64,000 bases of DNA, taken from NCBI GenBank assembly GCA_013339765.2, contig CM023448.1, forward strand, positions 331,036,941 to 331,100,940, in the 5' to 3' direction. The stretch's first letter is position 1. Each line of letters opens with the position of its first letter. The notes beneath the pieces were generated by a model. The model saw only the letters and a program-made list of their open reading frames with translations. It searched no databases and was not told the origin of the DNA. Shown piece by piece: positions 53,790-64,000 of this stretch. The position numbers and the translations under genes were made by a program. This DNA is from Haemaphysalis longicornis. Lineage: Eukaryota > Arthropoda > Arachnida > Ixodida > Ixodidae.

Positions 53790-56700
53790 TGTTTATTTAC
53801 ATGTTTATTTTTTGTGTGTTTATTTCTTATATTTCTATTCTTTAGACTTAAGCTTCAAGACATTTCAAGCTGAGTCTTGTTCCGCCCGCTCAAAATATAA
53901 TCCAGCCCGCGCGATATTTGAGCTCTGCATCCTTATCCTAAGCTATATAAGGTAATCGTGTTGGGTAAAAAAAAAGAGCCGGCCAGCTATTGTTTTTGCT
54001 TTTAACGCGTGACGCTTTGCTAAAATTTTCGCTAATTGCAGGCCGTTTGCAATTGCGAGGTACACTAAAATTAGGTCCTTGCGAAAGTAAAGTCGTCGAG
54101 TTAGGAGTACGACCACATTACACAAAACCGACAGTTTTAGGGCTCGAATTTCCACTTAAGTTCTGTATCACTCCCACGAAAGCAAGCCTCTTCGTATCGC
54201 GTCTTTACGTTAAGTAAAAAAGTAGATAGGGACTTCATTTCATTCATCCATTCACCAGCATTTAGAGGGCATTTAGAGGTCTCCCACTACGGACGCTAGC
54301 TGGGTCTGGTAAAAGCTAGGGCCCATTCCTCTCGTTCAGTATGACTTCGCTGTATACCTCCGCACTGGAGTTCGTGGAATCGTCCAGTCTCCATTCTTAT
54401 TAATCCAGAGGGGGTAGAATTGGGTGTGTGGGGAACGTTGGTATTTTGTGTGCATGTGCAGGGTGCGAGATACATGCTGCGCTGCAAATGCTTTGCTGCA
54501 AACTGCAGTTCCCGCAGTCGGAAGTCTTGATTAGAGCCACTAAAGAAGCTGACGCTAGTCTTGATCACTCGAATGCATGTGAAAGATGTGGAGTAGGTAG
54601 CGTGTTTTTTTTTTTTTTCCGGATTTCCAGTGCGTGAATGTTTGGTGTGGTAATGGGTGCTCCTGTTTGTTAATTGGGTGATTCCACGGCAAAAAAGACC
54701 CCACATTTTTTTTTAATCTTCGGAATATGCTTGAAAAATTAATTTTAGCAAAGGGTAGTCGAGAAACGATGCTCGCAAAACTTTTTTATGGGCAATTTTT
54801 TTGTCCTTACAGCGACCTCCCAAGACCTGCGAGAGACATGAGAAGTGATACTTAAAAAAAATTTAAAGAACTATTACCTGTTATGAGAGTGTAGGTGAGC
54901 AGATAAATATATATAACTATATATGCTACGCTTCCGTTAAAAAAAGCGCCGAGCTAGGCGATTTTATACCGAATCCACAGAAGGAATCCGAGAAAAGTCG
55001 TCGATATTTGGTAATTCTTTTGGTCCTATTTAAAGCGAATGACCGCAACAAAACTTTTTACTGGCCCTATAAGACATTTAAATATAATTGCAAAATTTTA
55101 AATTACATATAGAGCCTTGCAGCATTGTTTTGCCAACAAATTATTAATCTCAAAATTTTACAAATATTGCCACTAATTGGGGCAAGAAAAGGTGTGGGAA
55201 CCGATATGGTCATTCAAAATAATCAAACGATAGCTCAATGTTATTTCTAAAGCACATAAAAGAATTTGAGGAGTATTTTTTGTTGTCGCGGAGAAAACAA
55301 CTTCTGAAAAGGAGCCTGCATAAGCAGCACTGCGCTGCGTTTCCGCAGCGACACTGTGAACCCGCTGCTTAGAATAATTTAGAAACCATGGGGTCTTGAC
55401 GTGTTCAGACAGCTGGCACACCCGGACGTTTTTGTCTTTCTCTGCCCCTGCACCCATAGGAATCGAACCTTCTACGTGGTGGGTAGCTGCTGAATGAACC
55501 ATGGTGGGTGGAAGACAAATAAAAAAACGCATAATCAATTTTAGCGACGTCAAACGTCTGAGCACATTTAGACCTACTTGGGAACGTTCTGCTCAACGAC
55601 ATGCTGAACTACGTCATCCCCTGCATTTTCGTTGTCAGGCTCCGCTAAAATGTCATACGGTTCCCTTGAAACCACATTTGATGCCCTAGAAAAACAGAAA
55701 TGTCAGGAACTGTGAATTTTCTCGCACCGGCAAATTTTCATGTACTGCAAATATACTGGAATTTTCATATACTGCATGTACTGAGGTGCGTTCTAACTTA
55801 CCTTACATACGTCGAAGAGATACTGTCGTTGAGATTGCTAGACTTCTCTACGAGCTTACTCATGACCGTTTAGTTTGCCCTTTAGATAAGTCTTTAGATA
55901 AGATAAGGTTCCTGGTCTCCTGTGCTCTTGTAACTTCGAAAAGCGAACTTCACATCAGTGCCCTGTAACCGTGCGCTGGAGGCCGTGCAGACGAACTTTT
56001 TGTGCGCTGAATAGAGCCCCTTGAGCAGAGCACCAGTTCACTGATATAATTAAAATTATTGATTAGGATGCAAAATAAAAGGTTTATATATTACGCAAGA
56101 ATCAATTCGGATCTATCTAAAAATTTCGAAACAAGAGCATCTTTATAAACCAGTTTCGGTTTCGGTTTTGTTGCCGGATGTTGGCGCGTAAAATATGTGA
56201 TGTCAAGTTCGTACGTTGGTACGACAGTTTCGCTTACGTATCATTCGGAGTTTCGCCAAGGTAACTATAAATGGTAGCGAAGCTTCGGGAGAAAAGCGGT
56301 TCAGCGTTTCCTCGTGGGAGTGGGGTGTCGGTTAAGTGCTCGGCCTGCTTGTCGGCGTGTAGTCGCCCGTCTCCACTGATATCTGTGGTGTCGGTTCGTC
56401 GGTGGTGAGTTCTGCTGCCAGGAAAAGAAAAATTAGCCCCATCTTCCCGAAGGGAACGCTGAGTAAATACGGAGCAGTTTGTGGGGTGGTGCTGACGCTT
56501 GCTTGCTCCAACCCACTAATTGACGGGACTGTTGCTTCCATCACACTTCATCAGAAGAACGGAGTGAAGTGGAGTCAACCGCAGCAAGCGCTAAACTGAA
56601 CGCGCGCAGCACGCTACCCGATTTACATTCAAGGTTGAAGGAGAGGAGACGAGAGGAGGAGAGATGCGCAAGCGCCGAACATGCGCCGCGAAAGCAGAAG

Positions 56701-58700
56701 CGAGAACGCGGGAGAAGCGAAAGCGAAGTGTACGCAGCTGGTACGAGAGAAGAAGTGGCGGGATATCGCGCGCAGCTGTGGGAGAAAGGGAAGGAGGAGA
56801 GTTGCGCATGCGCAGTGTGAGTGCGGATGCCGACGACGCGGGACATGTCCAGACTATAAGACGCTCCGCATCTAAAAAGTTTTGTCTTTTCAAGACAAGC
56901 TCCATATATTCTAAAGGTCGTGTCTGCCGGCGAGAAAAAAAAAACGTCACCGCCCGGTACAGTGTCCAAGCTAGCATCCCCTCAACAATTTTGAGTGCAT
57001 AAAAGAGCATAAAGTTCGCGAAAAGGCGCCTTTTAAGCATAAGTCTGGTTTTAAGGCACCGGAAACTATCAAAAAGCAAAAGAGATACCTAAGTTACGTT
57101 TGGTAATACGGGGGCCGTGTAGTAGCAGCAGGCGCCAATCACGCAGTTTTTCAGTGTGAAGTATATCATTGAACAAGGGTGAGTTCAGCATCACTGAAGT
57201 CTAGCATACTGGTTTCGTTTCTGCTTCACTCACGCCAGCTTTAACTCGAAACCTCTGTGTAACGAAAACCTGGATGTAACGAAAAAATGCAAATTTTTGT
57301 CAACTTCGTTATATCCAGGTTTAACTGTATAATATATGTATACGGACAGTTTGAGATGCGCGAACAGAGGTGAGCTTATCTGTGTCAACTGTGGTGGCTG
57401 TGTTTAGTGCGATGGTGTGGCTGGGTATAGGGATAAAGAAAGTGTGTTTGTGGACGTTGCGTTATGAACTTATGTTTTGAAGAGAGTGCATAAGTGTTTA
57501 TCGTGCTTTTTGGCAACCTGTGCCGCTCCCATCTACAGCGGGGCCTGTTATAAGCTTTGATAAATTCTCTAACAATTGTTTTGTAGTGTTGAATGCCCGG
57601 GTTGCTTGGAAACGGATTGCGCAATTTTCTGTCCTGTTGACAGTGCAGTTGCCACTAGTCACACGGGAATTCTCTTTTCGTGCTAAGCTGAGGTACGTGT
57701 GGCAATAGTATGTGAGGAAATCCAGAAAGAGATATTCTGTCTGCAACCGCTATTGGTGTCCCACTCAGCTGCAGCAGTGCGTCGAAACACCCCCAAGCCG
57801 TGTTGGCCAGGGCAGGCTTCTTGGCTCCAGCACCGGGACAGCGTCGTTGATTTTAGTTGATGGGTTATTGGAAGGTTTCCCTCGAACGGCCCCGGCGTTG
57901 ACACGGACGGTGCAAGGAAGGAAGGAAGGAAGGAAAACAGTAGAAAAAAGGTGGGAATGTTAACATGGCTATGGTTTACTATACTGGACTGGGGAAGAGG
58001 GGAAATGGGGAAAAAAATACAGCAGAAGAAGAAGGGGAAAGGTAATTGAATTGAATAATTTTAGGTTAGAATTCAGTTAGTGTCCCTAGAGACTACAGTA
58101 GAGGAAGGCCAGAAGCAAATCTGAACATGCCAGTCGTGTAAAAGCTAGGGTTCAAAATATTTTTCAGTTAACGATTACCAAGGTGGGTCAAAATGAATTA
58201 AGATGAATTGGGATGGATTAAGGTTCGAAAACACTGTTGCAGGCGAAAAAAGTGACGCTTCTCGTTTTGGACAAGTCATTTAAGCCTGAAGGTCACGGTA
58301 AAAATTAAAGCCGTTCCACCCAACGTGAAAGTTGTCGAAAGTGCAGAGCAGTGATTCGCCATAATGGGCTGTGGCGCCGTTTTCCGCTCACTGCTACCAC
58401 CCATCACGCTCTTCACCGCCCTGTCTCACTACTCTCCTGATGATTTGTACGGAGGTTTGTCCAACGCATTTCAATTTCCCGCCTTCGCAGTGGCCCGCTG
58501 CCTGAAACATAACGAGCGGGTGTTCTTTTTTTTTTTATTGCATGTGCTTGCTTTTCATTCCGCACGTGCCGGCGCCTTCCTGCGCAGTTTGGAACGCACC
58601 TTTTTTTTTTTTTTTGCACTGCCGCTTTTTCTCTGCTTACCATCGTAAAAACCAACCCAGTCAGCGTTCCTAACTAAATGAACATGGGGGCTGCCGGATA
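53790..58700. other. Region without assignable gene
   Basis: AT-rich to about 56150, then GC-richer between 56250 and 56850 with a possible TATA box and initiator (ACTATAAATGG at 56262 and TTCAGCG near 56300) and a GGTGGTGAGT donor-like site near 56400. No coding exon follows convincingly. At 57240-57330 short AACG/CGTTATA inverted motifs are a pogo-like remnant. Confidence 0.4.
56262..56410 (+). promoter_or_regulatory. Possible core promoter and first exon
   Basis: CTATAAATGG is followed about 30 bases later by GGTTCAGCG, an arthropod-like initiator, then GC-rich sequence and GGTG|GTGAGT. The spacing is correct, but there is no supporting coding exon. It could equally be part of a repeat. 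Confidence 0.2.
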
Positions 58701-58702
58701 TA

Positions 58703-59368
58703 CCGTACTTACCCGATTCTAATGCGCACCTTTTTTTCCGAAAAAATAGGCCGAAAAATCGCATGCGCGTTAGAATCGGATACGAAACCGAAGCTGCCGG
58801 AACAACTGAAATTTCGTTCCACCCATCGCCATCGCCATTTCAAGATGGCGCCAAAGCTTTTAGCAACAATTTTTCGGATCTAGGTGCCTAGACTTTTCTT
58901 TCGCCGTTCACACAAATCGTCAAATTATTCCACTTGCGTGCTTGATAACAGCAATGGCAGCAGCGGCAACGAAGGTGCGCCGCTCCGCGGCTTACGAACG
59001 GCTCCCACGCGTTCACAACGAGGGGTTGGCTGAAGCGTATGCATCTGGAGGAGCTCGCAGGATGGGAATGTGAGGCGTGGGCCACGATCCCATCGAACAT
59101 GGTTGAACGTTCGTTCAGAAGTGTGGCATCGCGAACGCGCTTGACGGCACCAATGACGAGATGTTGCGGTCAGCGGAAGGCGACGAGGAGCTCTCGGAGA
59201 GCGACGAGGAGTGAGATGAGTGAGATTACTTCGGGGAATATATCGCCCGTTTCTCTCGCATTCGTTTTTCTTGCTCACAAAGTTCATTGCGCGTTACAAA
59301 CGGAGGTGCAAGTTTTTAGGGTTTTTTGCCTGGAAAATCGGATGCGCGTTAGAATCGGGTAATTACGG
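58703..59368 (+). mobile_element. Non-autonomous pogo-like element (CCGTA ends)
   Basis: Inverted ends CCGTACTTACCCGATTCTAA and CCGTAATTACCCGATTCTAA lie inside TA dinucleotides (58701-58702 and 59369-59370). It is 666 bp long. One frame reads KCGIANALDGTNDEMLRSAE and ELSESDEE before a stop, matching the C-terminus of a pogo-type transposase family; an upstream stop interrupts it. Confidence 0.85.
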
Positions 59369-59481
59369 TAGTTACATGTATTTTGCCTCAATTGTACCTG
59401 CAGTTTTCTTTGCGCTAAACAACGGGGAGATGTATGACCAGCGCCGGCGGTTCACGGATTTCGACCGGTTATGACTATATA

Positions 59482-60438
59482 CACTCAAACCTCGTTATAA
59501 CGTAACAGGATATAACAAAATAATGGATATAATAAATTAAATTCCCCTTGAAATTTCCATAGGGATCCATGCATTTGAAACTCCGTTGTAACGAAGTAAA
59601 ATTGAACTGTCAATGGATATAACGAACCATTGCAGTCACCTCCCCACCGGGAAAAAAAAAAAAAAAAAACTGGCCATGGTTCGTGAAGTATCCCGCGGAG
59701 TTCAACACTTGTTCAGCATGGCTGTTTTAAAACTCCCACTTCGACCGCACGCCCATGCCCAGCCATGCCACGAGCGGCTGAGCAAGCCATTCTCCTCGTT
59801 CACCCAGCGGGGCTGAGCGAGCAGGCGTGTGGGTGACGCCGGTGTTGTTGTGGCAAATGACTTCTTTTGCAATTATGTCAAAGCCGATGCTGACGCAGTC
59901 ACTACGGAGGACTCGGGAGGAGCCAAACCGACGCAAGCGACGACGAAGACACCATGGTTAGAGTGAACTAGAATACTTGTTCACTCTACCATGGTCTCCC
60001 ATGCACACGCGTTCGACGTGCCAACGTTGCCACACGCACTTGCTGCGGTTGGCCTTCTACGTCATTTCGTCAGCGCCCATGGTGATGGCGACAAAGCATC
60101 AACACGGCCGGCACCGCTGAAAAGGAGGTCTCGCTTGCGATGTCCGAAGCAAAGGAGCATCACGGAATTTTTTCCAGCTATGTCTAGCGGACAGTAAAAT
60201 AGGCAGTGTGCGCGTTGAGCAAACAAAATATTTGTCTTCCACTATTCAATTTCCGTCGCTTGGTGGTCGCGTAGCGGCACAATGGGCCGTGAGGTGGTTT
60301 CCTTCTTTGCGTGCTTATAGTTGTGCACCCAACTAAGCACACATTTCCCTAAACTGTTATAATTGGTATAACGAAATAATGGATGTAATGAAATATTTAT
60401 GACTCCCCTTCAACTTCATTATAATGATGTTTGAGTTC
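59482..60438 (+). mobile_element. Non-autonomous pogo/Tigger-like element
   Basis: The left end CACTCAAACCTCGTTATAAC follows TA. The right end is a degenerate inverted copy (ACTCAAACATCATTATAATG). Only the transposase tail remains: SHAHAFDVPTLPHALAAVGL, HFVSAHGDGDKAS and CPKQRSITEFFPA at 59991-60197. It carries a 29-bp palindromic insertion at 59959-59987. It is a paralogue of the element at 49428. Confidence 0.85.
59959..59987. mobile_element. 29-bp palindromic mini-element (TAGAG family)
   Basis: TAGAGTGAAC and GTTCACTCT(A) are inverted around TAGAATACTT. ACCATGGT flanks it at 59951-59958 and 59988-59995. The paralogous element at about 49935 has an uninterrupted site (GCCGTGGTCTCCC). One base is shared, so the duplication may be 7 or 8 bp. 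Confidence 0.82.
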
Positions 60439-60439
60439 A

Positions 60440-61365
60440 AACCGCTTGTTTTTTGAAGCTTGTGTGGGACGCCGTGGGGCTAGTTCTGACGACAAGGCGG
60501 GCCCCTAAAGTGCTGTGCACTTAAACGCACTTTTGTTTGGGATTGCCGATCCTTTCTTGCAGTATTTTTGTGCAGTGTCTAATGTAATTCCCTTAGACAT
60601 CTTTTGGCTCATTTAAAGGCCAGCATTGCAATTAGAAAGTGTATATCGACTTGGAAAGAGAGTATTCTATTTGAAGGGTGCAACACCCTAAATAGCTAGC
60701 TGTTTCTTTTCTCTGGTCAAAGAAAGCACGTGAAATATGTCATGGGCACACGAACACGGGAACAATCTACAAGCGATATGCTTTTAAAACCAAATCCCGT
60801 TCAACAACCACGGACGCCTGCACCGTGGGCCAACCTTGGTTGAAAAGAGGGCGACCCAGCAAAATGGAACCCCTGCCGCCCCCGCTTGTGCCACGCAGAC
60901 AGCGAAGCACTTGCAGCCGGGTTGAACAGAATAGACAGCTCGTTGTGCAGGAGATCGTGTTTACTGTGGCTGCATGCGTGCTCTTTCCCCGTGCTTTTTC
61001 TGCCCCTTGCTCAACCTGAATGGGAGCTTTTCTGGCCCTGTGAAGAAGAAAAGTGCCAGCACACAGCTTGCTAGCCCGTCTTGAGACAGCGCCGGCTCTG
61101 AGCAAAAGAGCCCAAATTGACATATTACTGGAGCAACGGAAGTGTTTGGGCTTGTTGGTTCCTTTTTCCTAAAATGAAAAAAGCAGCACTCAAGACGGAC
61201 ACAAGGAAGGAGGCTACACACACATAGCGCTGACTACCAACAGTGTTTATTTGCATCTCGGCAATATAAATGAAAAGGCTGCCCTAAGGTAGAGTGAAAA
61301 GAGAGAAGATACTTAAATAAAATAAAAAGTATAAACAAAAAACAAGCATTTTCATAAGTTCAAGC
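60440..61365. other. Spacer, no gene seen
   Basis: Open frames up to 118 codons (60767-61123 minus) show no domain or splice context. Confidence 0.4.
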
Positions 61366-61369
61366 TTAA

Positions 61370-62300
61370 AGGGGTCCTGAAATGCCTTCCGCCGATGCAT
61401 GGATGTACATGTAACCAAATAAAGCAATGTATTAGCAATCTCCTCCTGCAAGAATTTTGTTAAAGCGATGAGTATTAGCTGAGAAATCGTAAATCAAAAA
61501 CCGCGAATTATCGTCGCGCCGTAATTCCTCCTCCTTTCAACTGTTTCTTCGCTGTTGGCCTCCCCTCCCATGATGCTCCGCTCCTCAGCGGTGACGTACT
61601 TCCGCTATTGCGCTTCCACAGATTGCCGTCTGCTACGGGCCAGCTCTTTCGGCTTTTTCATCTCTGTAGACACCATGGACACAGGCTGGAAAAGCGAACG
61701 AATGACCTGGCCGCATGTGTGCGGCCTGGCCTTGCCCTTTCGCGGTGTACGTAGCTACAGTTGGCATCGGCGGCGAACTCGCAGCCGCGTGGGGAGAATC
61801 GTGCGCTCGTTCCCTTTGGTGCAACCGCGCACTGTTTATCCAAAAAGCGCGGTCTCAGATGTGGCCCCGCTGGTGCCGGGTGTTATTTTGCGGTGGTTGT
61901 AATTCCTACTACCGGCGGCATGTGAAAAAAGATATTTTCAACCGACACAGAACCCGTGCACAAAACGCGCCGGATCGGATCGCTTTATCAGCGGCGATGA
62001 ACGTGAAGGCGAAGAGCAAACCAACGCTGCACTCGATCAGCGAGAACCCGTGTTCTGACAAGCTGCACCCATGTGTTGCATTCAACACTGACGGGAAAGC
62101 GTTTGTTTGCACTTGTTTGGATAGTCGTAAAATGTCCAAACACTCCGGCCCTCCGCTAGCAGATCAGCCGGCGAGACATTTCGGAAAACATTTGACAGAT
62201 GGCGCCGTATGCATTAGTGTGTCGCTACGCAAAACTGATGAGACGCTCTACTAAAACTCCCATCGCGGTGTCACGTAGCGGGACGCAAAAATTTAGCGTT
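61370..62300. mobile_element. Probable TTAA-type element, right end not found
   Basis: The left end AGGGGTCCTGAAATGCCTTC follows TTAA at 61366-61369. The next few hundred bases share a pattern with the element at 33575 (AGTATTAGCTGAGAAATCGT against AGTATTAGCCGAGTTATCGT). No inverted partner is seen, so the right boundary is approximate. Open frames inside are probably fortuitous. Confidence 0.5.
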
Positions 62301-62534
62301 TAGCGTATGCAAAGGCCACAAACGCTGTACTAAAAACTCTATTAGCAGCAAAATAGCGTGCGTATGTGAAACCGCTTGCGTTTACAAAGCTGCACGCCGA
62401 GCGCGTACGTTTCAAACCTAGTGACATCGTTTAAATACACTGGCAAGCACAGTGTAACGTAGTCAGATATCAACCGTATGCTCATGGCGACAAGCAAGAG
62501 CTTGTTTTATGTGGGGCGGAGATTGCGCATAAAG

Positions 62535-62692
62535 GCCCGTTCGCACTTGCGACGAAAGCGAGTGAGAGCGGCAGGAATTCCGTCGCTTTGTCGCGCGACG
62601 ATCGTTTTTGTCGAATGCTCGGGACAAATTTTGGTTGCGCGACAGAATTCCCGTCGCTTTCGCTCGCTTTCGTCGCAAGCGGGAATGGAAAG
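62535..62692. repeat. Foldback repeat, MITE-like
   Basis: GCCCGTTCGCACTTGCGACGAAAGCGAG near 62537 is mirrored by CTCGCTTTCGTCGCAAGCGG near 62665, and GGAATTCCGTCGC by GCGACAGAATTCC. It is about 155 bp with imperfect arms. The outer termini and target duplication are unclear. Confidence 0.6.
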
Positions 62693-62895
62693 TTCTGCCG
62701 CTGCCGTCTGCTACGCAGCTCCGAGGTACCGCGCGATCTGCTCGGGCCGGATGAACGCGCACACTCCCGCACGGCAGCGCCCCCAAGCGGCAGACGGCCG
62801 CGTACATCGCTCCCGGCGCCCGCCTGGAGCCCGCCCTCGGCACACTAGCCAGTATATTTCAGGCACTATACGCCTCGAGCGCGGCCTGTAGGGGC

Positions 62896-62944
62896 TAGAG
62901 TTCCTGTATATAGCTCCCTGCGGGAGCTATATACAGGAACTCTA
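62896..62944. mobile_element. 49-bp perfect palindromic mini-element (TAGAG family)
   Basis: TAGAGTTCCTGTATATAGC and its exact complement meet at CTCCCTGCGGGAG. GTAGGGGC is duplicated at 62888-62895 and 62945-62952. It is the best-preserved member of the family and shares its ends with the copy at 13717. Confidence 0.9.
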
Positions 62945-62952
62945 GTAGGGGC

Positions 62953-64000
62953 GCCACTGAAATCCCCCTAGCGGCCCGTTTCGAAAGCAGGTGCGGGAGT
63001 CCCCGGCCCGCTCCCCCCTGTCGCCGTTGCTTTTGCCCAGGTAGCACAGAATGTCTAGAAACGTCGTATTTATGGAGGAAACGTCAGAAAGGGATTTCAG
63101 ACAGGAAAAGATGGCTTCTAGAAGTCAATCATTGCAAGGATAATATCCCTCAGACAATGACGTCTTTAAAACGTATTTCTGATAACTGCTGTTAGCAGTT
63201 CTTCCTCTAGTCTTCTTGTAGCCGGCCGTACAGTCCCGCGCTTGGGCGCGCGCTGGTTTGAGAGTAATCAGGTTTGGCGCCAACGGTATGGCCTGATGTG
63301 ACTCCATGGACTGGGAAAACAGTGGATTTCCTCTCTGCCTCTACCTCCTCCGCAGCGTTCGCATGAGCTTGGGCGCGCGCTGGGTTGAAGAGTAATCATT
63401 TTGGCGCCAACCCCAACGGTCAGTTTGCGGCTGGGCGCCGATCTTCGAGCTGTGTAGCACTCATTTTTGTAAGTATTTGCTATTTGTGCCGTTTTCATTG
63501 GTCACATATTGTTCCGCCCGTTGATACCGCCGCACTGTGACATGTTTCTGATGTATGTGTGACAGTGATTCTGAAAAAAGCTTTATTTCCAGCCACAAGC
63601 GCCCGTTAAGTTGTCTTGATGTGTGCAGTTTCGCGATGTTGTCAAACACGAGTGTTGTATACGTAATACCGTGGTTAGTTTTAAGCGAGAAGTATTTGGT
63701 TAAGCAGCTGCTCCTGGAATATATTGTTGGCATTGTAACATTTATTAAATGTTTTGGTTTACTTGCGCGACAACTTGTGCTGCATCTTGACATCCTTGGT
63801 CGGAAACGCTGAGCTGCGCTTTCACCGTATTTTTTAAGAAAGCCGGCGTCAAAATTTTGCGGCATCTTTTTTGCACTAACCCAGGAGGGCCGTAGGCGAA
63901 CAAGTGGGTTTGTGTCACTCCTTATGAGAGAATTCTGTCGTCCCATGCCATGACGCAGTGCCTGCCTAACAGGGCGTCGTGGGTGAACGTTTAGCCAGCC
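62953..64000. other. End of window, no assignable gene
   Basis: Open frames such as 63461-63946 minus have no recognised domain. TTGGGCGCGCGCTGG with TTTGGCGCCAAC occurs twice (about 63240 and 63370), a diverged direct repeat. Confidence 0.4.

Noticed and set aside
56541..57079. 142- and 162-codon minus-strand frames near the GC-rich zone
   Set aside because: They overlap each other in different frames with Ser/Arg-rich composition and no recognised family.
61715..62254. 179-codon open frame inside the TTAA-type element
   Set aside because: No recognised domain, rich in Cys/Arg with no codon bias; probably fortuitous.

Overview
This is nuclear DNA of an arthropod, most likely an ixodid tick. 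The evidence is interrupted genes with consensus splice sites, dense nested transposons, and several copies of a tRNA-derived SINE of the kind described from ticks (3' tail of TGATT repeats, then GTGGGGTTTAACG). The tick assignment is inference from repeat content. There are no prokaryotic signals such as operons or CRISPR arrays.

The only host gene identified with certainty is on the minus strand at 1645-10829. It is the O-GlcNAcase gene (OGA, also called MGEA5/NCOAT). Seven exons encode 513 contiguous codons: most of the GH84 catalytic domain and the helical stalk domain. All exon phases join cleanly. The first coding exon (N-terminus) and the C-terminal acetyltransferase-like exons lie outside the window or were not found. 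The first visible intron uses a GC-AG donor. The introns carry SINEs and an 858-bp hAT-like element.

The rest (about 11-64 kb) is a stack of nested mobile elements. Region 14.3-21.6 kb is a TTAA-flanked element split by a full-length L1/Tx1-like LINE (15831-20738) with two intact ORFs and a perfect 14-bp target duplication. Region 21.6-22.5 kb holds copy A of a composite repeat carrying a perfect 66-bp-arm foldback; copy B lies at 45.6-47.0 kb, split by a pogo/Tigger-like element. Region 27.0-30.0 kb holds a half TTAA element and a decayed hAT (TTF/ZMYM-like) transposase. Region 32.5-39.2 kb has a second Tx1-like LINE, interrupted by a 1215-bp TTAA element and then by a hAT element whose 603-codon ORF is open. 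Region 40.6-43.0 kb is a 5'-truncated Gypsy element with RNase H, integrase and 3' LTR. Region 49.4-53.8 kb is a pogo-like element split by a third Tx1-like LINE. Regions 58.7-59.4 and 59.5-60.4 kb are two more non-autonomous pogo-like elements.

The most unusual signal is a set of ultra-short palindromic insertions of 22-49 bp. They begin TAGAGT, and three of the four are flanked by perfect 8-bp duplications that are unambiguous (13717, 31686, 62896; the fourth, 59959, is 7 or 8 bp). Related hairpins with other ends occur at 45500, 21737 and 48178. Two possible host exons on the minus strand (48537-48648 and 40145-40427) could not be assigned to a gene.
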